Shown here piece by piece: positions 58,071-64,000 of a stretch of 64,000 bases of DNA. The notes under the pieces are model-generated. The model had not been told where the DNA came from. It ran no database searches and worked only from the letters and a program-made list of their open reading frames with translations. The position numbers and the translations under genes are program-made. This DNA is from Fomitopsis serialis. Its lineage: Eukaryota; Basidiomycota; Agaricomycetes; Polyporales; Fomitopsidaceae. Location: positions 248,001 through 312,000 of the forward strand of contig NW_025954969.1 of NCBI RefSeq assembly GCF_022376445.1, in the 5' to 3' direction. The first letter of the stretch is position 1. Each line of letters begins with the position of its first letter.

Positions 58071-58715
58071 AGAGCGCATACCTCTGAGTCTGGGTGTCGG
58101 ATAGGTATGAGTCAAGGATGGAAGATGATTACATGGCCGCGTAGCCTACCCAGGATACGAGTCAGTCCTACCAGGATGGTTTCATTGTGCATGTTTTGTT
58201 GTTCTCGCGGTTCCTGAAAGCATTGGAGGCTTCTCAGGCTAGGCAGACGCTAAGACACCTTAGACGGAGGGAGGAGTGGTCCCCTGGTGATACATAAAAA
58301 TATTCCTGACATGTTTGAGAAGAAGACCAGACCTGGCGTGAGTCTGCCTGAGATCGTCGTTAGCAGTCTCGTTTGAAGGGCATATACAGACATGCTCACC
58401 GTGATACGCCCAACGCCACGCAGTCAAAGCCCAACGCTTCCACCACAACGCTCAGAACGGGGACAGTACTCCTTACTTTACTTAGGCGGCTCCGGGGGTT
58501 TCCGCAGGCGGATTCTTGTGCGATCTGTCGATGTCGGTGTTACTGAAGTGGGAACCTTTGAAGTACGCGCGACTCAGCAGAGTAAATGGGACAAAACAGA
58601 GTCACAGGGCAAGGGAGCAGTGCGGCAGGCCCAGACGCATCCACTTGACCGTGACACGTCATGCACTGTACGCCACCGCACGGAACGGCCGTAACGGTAC
58701 AGTACTACATGGCAA
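58071..58715. other. Intergenic, nothing recognised
   Basis: About 650 bases; no supported feature. Confidence 0.45.
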
Positions 58716-59680
58716 CTACATGGCACTGGCAACCAACTCAGGCATCATCTCGAAATCGCCCTCGCTGTTAGCATCACCCACATCACCCACTGGCAGTGCT
58801 GACGCGGACGGCGAGTCAACGATCACAGGCCCAATCTGGTAGAAAGCACGCCGGAAGTGGCCGTCGGCACATCGCGCGACGTCGGATTCCCGACGCTGTA
58901 TGCCTGCCTCGAGGGGCGCAAGGAGCATCGCGAGGGACGCGTGGCAGAGCTGCGCCCGGAAGGTGTGCAGCGCTCCTGTGGCGACATGCTGCGTTCCCTG
59001 CGAGCCTGGAACAGGTTTCAATGAGAGTATGATGACGCTGCGGAACGGTGGGCGCGCACCGTCGACGTCTGAGAACGCAAGAAACGCGAGGGGCAGGATG
59101 GCCGCCGGGTGGGGGCCCTGCTTCGCGTGATGCGAGGTCCCGAGAGCCATGTAAGTTAGATAGGACGAAAGTCGGTGCGCCCTGGGCCCGCAGATACCGC
59201 TCGATCGCCCACAGTAAGAACGACAGGGGCGAGCATGCATATGGCGTCGTGCGCGTTATCGGGGTACTGCTCTGCTAGCTGGCTCTCCGACGTCAACGGG
59301 GCAACGACCAGCTGCGGGACATGGGCAGACTCACGGCTCGCTCGTATGCCCAGCACGCCGACATGCGAGTGGAGGAGGAGGCGGGCTTGGACTTTGCGTT
59401 TGTGGCGGCCGCTGCGGCGCACCACCGCGCGCTTCTCCACGAAAGGCGCGAAGTCAACCTCGCGGTCGAGAGCAGCGTGCCCGATCGTTGCCTGCATGAT
59501 TGCGAGGGCGGTATCTCGGGCGTCGCGACCATGGACCATGGCGTGGAGTTCGCGCATCAACGGAGGATGGCCAGTGTCCGAGGCGCGCTGGGTTCGTTAT
59601 ACCGCACCTCGAACGCGTGCCACGGCGAGGTGCTGATTATCGCAGCGAAGACCGTCGCGTGGAACTCTCCTCTGTGAGAG
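58716..59680 (-). pseudogene. KDZ/Plavaka-like (CACTA-type) transposase remnant
   Basis: Minus-strand frames together read MLAPVVLTVGDRAVSAGPGR, then after a one-base shift near 59160 LTYMALGTSHHAKQGPHPAA, ILPLAFLAFSD, and further on FRAQLCHASLAMLLAPLEAG and DGHFRRAFYQIGPVIVD. The order (P-V-x-L-x-x-D plus a hydrophobic YxxLGN-like segment, then a LLG/AxLxF segment, then LxHxxLxxLLxPLxxAG, then RxxFPxL-like) resembles the core of Plavaka/KDZ transposases abundant in Agaricomycetes, where VILSSDKT and VYLTIGN are typical. Most catalytic context is missing and the frame breaks, so this is a decayed piece. Terminal inverted repeats were not found. The family call rests on remembered motifs. Confidence 0.5.
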
Positions 59681-60323
59681 GTTATGGATGCGCCACCGCG
59701 CTCAAGAATGTGTTGTGCAGCCCAAATCCGTAGGAGGCCGTCGAGGTCGCCAGCGGGCTCAGATATCTAGATCTTCGTGAACATAACCAGGTCTGTAGCT
59801 GAATGCGAGTACGCAGCCAGCCGCACTGATTGTCAGACAATTAACGGCGAGTGGTAATGAGTACCTGCTTGTGAGGTAGTATCTGGGTACTAATATGCAA
59901 GTCGAACATACAGTGATACTTACGTAACAATGGTGATCGCTGTTCGGGCGTTTTCCGGAGTAATCTGGGCGTCGCGGAGATTCACCGCGTTTATCTGCAG
60001 ATCACAAGCCGCGGCCTCCTCGTCCCTTTCCTCCGACCCAGTGCCTGACTCGGCCTCCTCTCAAGTCCGAGTCCTCCGTCCCGAGAAAGCTACACGTTCT
60101 GCGCTGCTGGCTGGCACTCTGATCAAGCCTACTCGGTGACTCGAATGCAACTGGTTAAGTCGCGGCTTCATGAAATTGGGTCCGAGCCGAAGTAAGTACT
60201 ATGACGTCGGATGGGCCTCCCGTTTATCGCTGCCACCATCGACTCGGACCTGCGGGACTTGGATAGCTGAGTACTGTGCTGGATAATCTGCCCATACTTG
60301 CTCCATTCGGCTAGGTACGAGAT
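59681..60323. other. Intergenic upstream of reductase copy 2
   Basis: About 640 bases. An open frame at 59930-60139 is Ser/Ala-rich without features and is not accepted. Confidence 0.45.
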
Positions 60324-60342
60324 ACGGAGGCCCGGCCTCCGT
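60324..60342. promoter_or_regulatory. Perfect 19-bp palindrome in the promoter of reductase copy 2
   Basis: ACGGAGGCC-C-GGCCTCCGT, 9-base arms around one base, about 100 bases upstream of the ATG and just before a TATAAA box. Contains CGG...CCG inverted triplets as bound by fungal Zn2Cys6 dimers. A weaker relative occurs at 44769-44787. Confidence 0.55.
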
Positions 60343-60347
60343 CCTCC

Positions 60348-60353
60348 TATAAA
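60348..60353 (+). promoter_or_regulatory. TATAAA box of reductase copy 2
   Basis: TATAAA in CCTATAAATCTCC, 96 bases upstream of the ATG at 60444, the same distance as in copy 1 (44130-44135, minus strand). Confidence 0.55.
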
Positions 60354-60443
60354 TCTCCTCGACCTCCTCGACCTCCCCGCCGTTACTCCCGCACACTCGC
60401 CTCGCTCGACTCTATCTACCTCTGAAATTGTTCAATCCACAAA

Positions 60444-61670
60444 ATGCCTGCCTCAAAGTATGTCACGCTCAACACTGGTGCTCAGATGCCCACCTTTGGT
60501 CTCGGTATGTGTCTCTCAGGCCCGGCCCGCTCGCAGGACGAGACACAGACGCGTGTCGCGCTTCGTCCGACGAGCACCGCATATATCCAGGTTGCGTTGT
60601 CCGCGTAGGCGTGGTGAAAAGTCCCAGTGAACGAAAACCCAGGCAGACGGAGTGCGAGACGCGTCCGCGCCTCGCTTACAGAGCCTCCCAAGTCAATGCG
60701 AAGACTAACGCGCGATCTCCGTAACAGGGACATGGAAATCTGCTCCGGGTGCGGTAGAGAAGGCTGTTGAGGTCGCGCTCAAAAACGGCTACAGGCACAT
60801 TGACACCGCCCAAGCATACGGTGCGCTCCTCCCGCTCGTCTGCTCGCGACCCGTCTAACCGCACACCCGGACCAGCCAACGAGCGCGAAGTCGGCGAGGG
60901 CATCAAGCGCTCCGGCGTACCCCGCGAGGAGATCTTCCTCACGACGAAACTCAACAACTCCGAGCACGCCGACCCGCTCGCGGGGCTCCAGAAGTCGCTC
61001 GCCGCGCTCGAGACGCCGTACCTCGACCTCTGGCTGATGCACTGGCCGTGCCCGATGAAGGGCGGCAAGCCCGACCGCACGCTCAACTGGCTCGACACGT
61101 GGAAGGGCATGGAGGCCGTGTTCAAAGCGCACCCGGACAAGGTGCGCGCGATCGGCGTGAGCAACGTGAGCGCGCCGTTCCTCGGGGAGCTCTTGGAGGT
61201 CGCGTCCGTCGTGCCCGCGGTGAACCAGCTCGAGAGCCACCCGAGCCTCACGCAGGAGCCGCTCGTCGCGCTGTGCAGGGAGAAGGGCATCGTCGTCACG
61301 GCGTACTCCCCGCTCGGCTCGGACAACGCCCCGCTCGGCGCGCACCCCGTCGTGAACGAGATCGCGGCGAAGCACGGCGTCACGCCGCACAACATCCTCG
61401 TCTCCTTCCACGCGAACCGCCCCGGTGTGAACGGTGCGTGCAGTGTCCCTTCCCTGTACCCTCCGGTTTGTTCTGACGTGACGCTGTGTGTGTGCAGTGA
61501 TCCCGAAGTCGGTGACGCCCGAGCGGATCGTCGCGAACATGAAGATCGTCGACCTCGCGCCGGAGGAGGTCCAGACACTGTTCGACATCGAGAAGGAGGG
61601 CCTGCGCCGCGTGTGCAAGCCGTTCTGGACGGGCTACGGCGACATCGGCTTCGCGGACTGCAAGCAGTGA
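60444..61670 (+). CDS. Aldo-keto reductase, copy 2
   Basis: Four exons: 60444-60504, 60728-60820, 60876-61433 and 61498-61670, 294 residues. Exons 1, 3 and 4 have the same lengths as in copy 1 (61, 558 and 173 nt). Signatures are [73 protein letters not shown] and [20 protein letters not shown]; the cofactor site is [10 protein letters not shown] and the end is [15 protein letters not shown]. The catalytic Asp, Tyr, Lys and His are all visible. Relative to copy 1 the codons are markedly richer in third-position G/C. The promoter carries a palindrome and a TATA box, which suggests inducible expression. Confidence 0.94.
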
Positions 61671-62484
61671 GCCGCGCTCCTGCTCCTGCTGGCGGCGTGG
61701 TCTTCTTGGTGCTTCTGTAGGGTTTTAATTTAATCCTGTTATTGCCTGCGAGTGCCGAGTCCTCTGTATGTAAACAAAGCTGCAGCGTGTATGGTAGGAA
61801 GTATGGGTCCGAGCCGTTGACTGGAGGTCTGGCCTTCAGGCCCGGTATGGTGCCTTCGAGTAGTAGGTGCGAGGTAGGCGATTAAAATGGCGCATATACG
61901 GTGATCAGCATGCAGCGTTCAGTAATATTTAGTACTCAGTGGAGAGATCGTTCGGGTCTCACCATCAGGAGGAGGGACTCAGGGAGGAGGGATCCGTTGC
62001 GACTAGGCGTCACTTGGGCGTTACACAACGCGATTATGTCACGGTCACGCCAGCAATAACCCTCTCGCCACGAGCTCTTGCCCCCTCCAGCTCAAGGCCC
62101 CCTCCTCACTGCTCTTCAAACTCATCGATGCATCGCTGGGTGGTGACGGCGTTGGATTCTTCTCTTGTATGAAAAGTAGTGCCTTATACTCGCAATGTTG
62201 CGTACCGAACCACGCAAAATCACGGGGACTGCAGTGAGGTGGCTGCAAGTCGGCGACACATCTGCGACGTCCTTCAACATGGCAGGGGAGCCCGACCTAC
62301 TGAATTCTGCAAATGAAAGGATTCGCCATACCTACGTGATGCCCATGCGATAGGGTTACACGTGGCCAAACGCCAAATCGCGGTTCAGCTGCCCATGAAC
62401 CTACTCGACCGGGTTCTCCAACCCCCACTGCCGCAATAATGGGTACTGTAACATAAAGGTACGAAGTCGACGCTATACAGCCCA
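61671..62484. other. Intergenic downstream of reductase copy 2
   Basis: About 810 bases, nothing recognised. Confidence 0.45.
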
Positions 62485-63410
62485 CAGTATCGCTGACACG
62501 CTCGAATTTGTCCAGTATGACCTTGGGCGCAGTGTCGTCGATACTGCTTGCGTTCGACATGTTCGTGCCCGACAGTTGAGTATGTGTTGCAGATGAAACT
62601 CGTGGTCTTCGCGCTGTTCACGGTCGTCTCTGGACCTTCTATTCGACGGCCGGTGTCCATATGTCAGGGTGGCGGAATCCTTGGTCTTGCAGCGCGACCC
62701 AGTGTACGACGGTGAGTAAAGCGGGATGCTGTATCCCAGAGGCCCAGTCAATCCTCTCGGGTCCAGCAGTGCCCTCGATGCGCAGGGACCCGGCACATAG
62801 CAAGAAGCAGCCCGTGTAGTCGGTGGTGGCTCTTGTGAAGGGCATTGCACCATGAGTTCGGATGAACTGGACCACAACTATCCCAGCGACACAATTGTAC
62901 TTTGCATTTGACGGCGACACGATGGACCCGAGGCATAGTACTGCTAATGAGCTGTCTCAAAGTTGCGCCTGCCGTGAGTTGCCTTCGAGTGGTGGGTACT
63001 TGTTCTCGCCTATTGGTTGCTGGCTTACAGTTCCAGAGTTGATGCTAATGCGGCTCAGTTCCACTCTCACAGCAAGACTACCCTAATACAGCTGGCTGTC
63101 CGCGGACGTCTTCAAAATTTGGAGTGTAAGCAGTGCAAGCGATGTGCTGTAGCATAATGTGTGAGCTGACCAGCGGTGTCCCATGTATAGCGACTTCGAG
63201 CTTGATCGGACCAGCCTGAACTTGCGGTAGCAACCACAGAGTCCACAGCAGAAGACAGCAGTTGTGCGATGACCTAGAAGAGACGCGTCGATCCAGGGCT
63301 TGACCTGCAGTGTGGTAGAGTTCAATGCTACCCGCGGACCATGCACTGGCATCGAAGGTGAGTGATGTTGCCTGCTGGACTAAACCCGATTCCAGTTGCG
63401 ACACCGAGTG
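62485..63410 (+). repeat. 0.9 kb dispersed repeat R, right copy
   Basis: Inverted copy of 44905-45835. Here the exon-like segment reads MKLVVFALFTVVSG, followed by a frame change relative to the left copy; the donor GTGAGTAAAGCGGGATGCTG and the right-end donor ATCGAAGGTGAGT are both preserved. Neither copy keeps all frames open. Confidence 0.7.
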
Positions 63411-64000
63411 GACAGTACTTGACATGGTCATGAGTTCGACTCATCCTCGGGTGCGAGCCGCTTTCGTAACCCTGTGTGCGCTTCTTGCGCACTTCCCGAG
63501 TCCGCCGCTGTGGAAGGGAAACTCGTCCCACGCTTTTCTTTTTCTTTTTCGTTACAATTCCCTACAGTACGCTCGACTCTACCGGCGCGCTCGCGACGAA
63601 CCGGAAGGCTGCGACGCGGACCCGCTAGTAGGACGAGACGAGCGCCGCGACGACGAGTGCCGCACCTGCTGGGGGACCAGGTCGCGATTAGCAAATAGCA
63701 CCGCGTGCGTGCTGCCAACCTCGTACCGAGACAAGGGATCGTTGTACAACGCCGGAAGGGGACTCAACGGACGTCCGTCGCCCAGGAGGGTGTCCATATG
63801 CCTGCTGTACGGTACTTTCCTTATTAGGTATTATTCCTTCCCGATCTGTCATGCGCTCGCGCGTCTCTTTCCTTTCGAACCATCGCAAGCTCGCCGCGTC
63901 TCTCCCTCGCAGTCTTCTACCTTTTTATCTCTCTCGCTCTTCCATGCTTCTAGAATCTCTCGCGTGTATTAAGTACTGGGCTGAGCTGCCCGTCTATCGA
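63411..64000. other. Right edge of the window, nothing recognised
   Basis: About 590 bases with a pyrimidine-rich end (CTTTCCTTTCG, CTCTCGCTC). It could be the promoter or 5' UTR of a gene beyond the window, but no coding start is supported. Confidence 0.4.

Noticed and set aside
60676..61618. Two long minus-strand ORFs of 300 and 279 codons
   Set aside because: Both are antisense shadows of the aldo-keto reductase, created by its high G/C at third positions.

Overview
The window looks like chromosomal DNA of an Agaricomycete (basidiomycete fungus), probably a Polyporales-type wood decayer. The reasons are many short GT-AG introns of about 45-70 nt, basidiomycete-only families (a macrofage-activating-glycoprotein-like secreted protein and 7TM DUF6533 proteins), a glutathionyl-hydroquinone reductase, and LINEs with fungal features. 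No bacterial features, tRNA, rRNA or CRISPR array were seen.

Region 1 (1-6957) is compact housekeeping DNA: the N-terminus of a SUMO-interacting-motif protein (-), a complex I NDUFS5-like CX9C subunit (-) divergent from GET5 (+), a glutathionyl-hydroquinone reductase (+), a secreted glycoprotein (-), and a serine-rich single-pass membrane protein (+).

Region 2 (7453-29502) is a 22 kb retrotransposon island. Two full-length LINEs of one lineage (about 10.8 and 11.2 kb, well diverged in sequence) lie tail to tail. Each has its own target-site duplication, and the two duplications are separated by only 5 bp of host DNA, so the original target can be traced across three host fragments. Both copies share a folded 5' terminus, an extra upstream ORF (called ORFx here), ORF1 (CCHC knuckle plus RGG tail) and ORF2 (APE endonuclease, reverse transcriptase, RNase H-like region, zinc-binding end). 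ORF2 of the right element is intact.

Region 3 (29.5-39.3 kb) holds a tandem pair of DUF6533 receptor-like genes (the second probably dead), two small secreted or membrane proteins, and a phosphatidylserine-decarboxylase-fold enzyme of the aromatic-amino-acid (PsiD-like) type.

Region 4 (40-63.4 kb) is a rearranged, duplicated segment. Two copies and one relic of an unnamed multi-TM family, two copies and one relic of an aldo-keto reductase, and a 0.9 kb inverted repeat flank the single-copy genes PRI1 (DNA primase, with MluI-type cell-cycle boxes) and an ABCC/MRP transporter. A decayed KDZ/Plavaka-like transposase lies next to the second reductase. The last 600 bases hold nothing recognisable.

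All exon boundaries were inferred by eye from splice signals, reading-frame continuity and remembered family conservation. No search was run.
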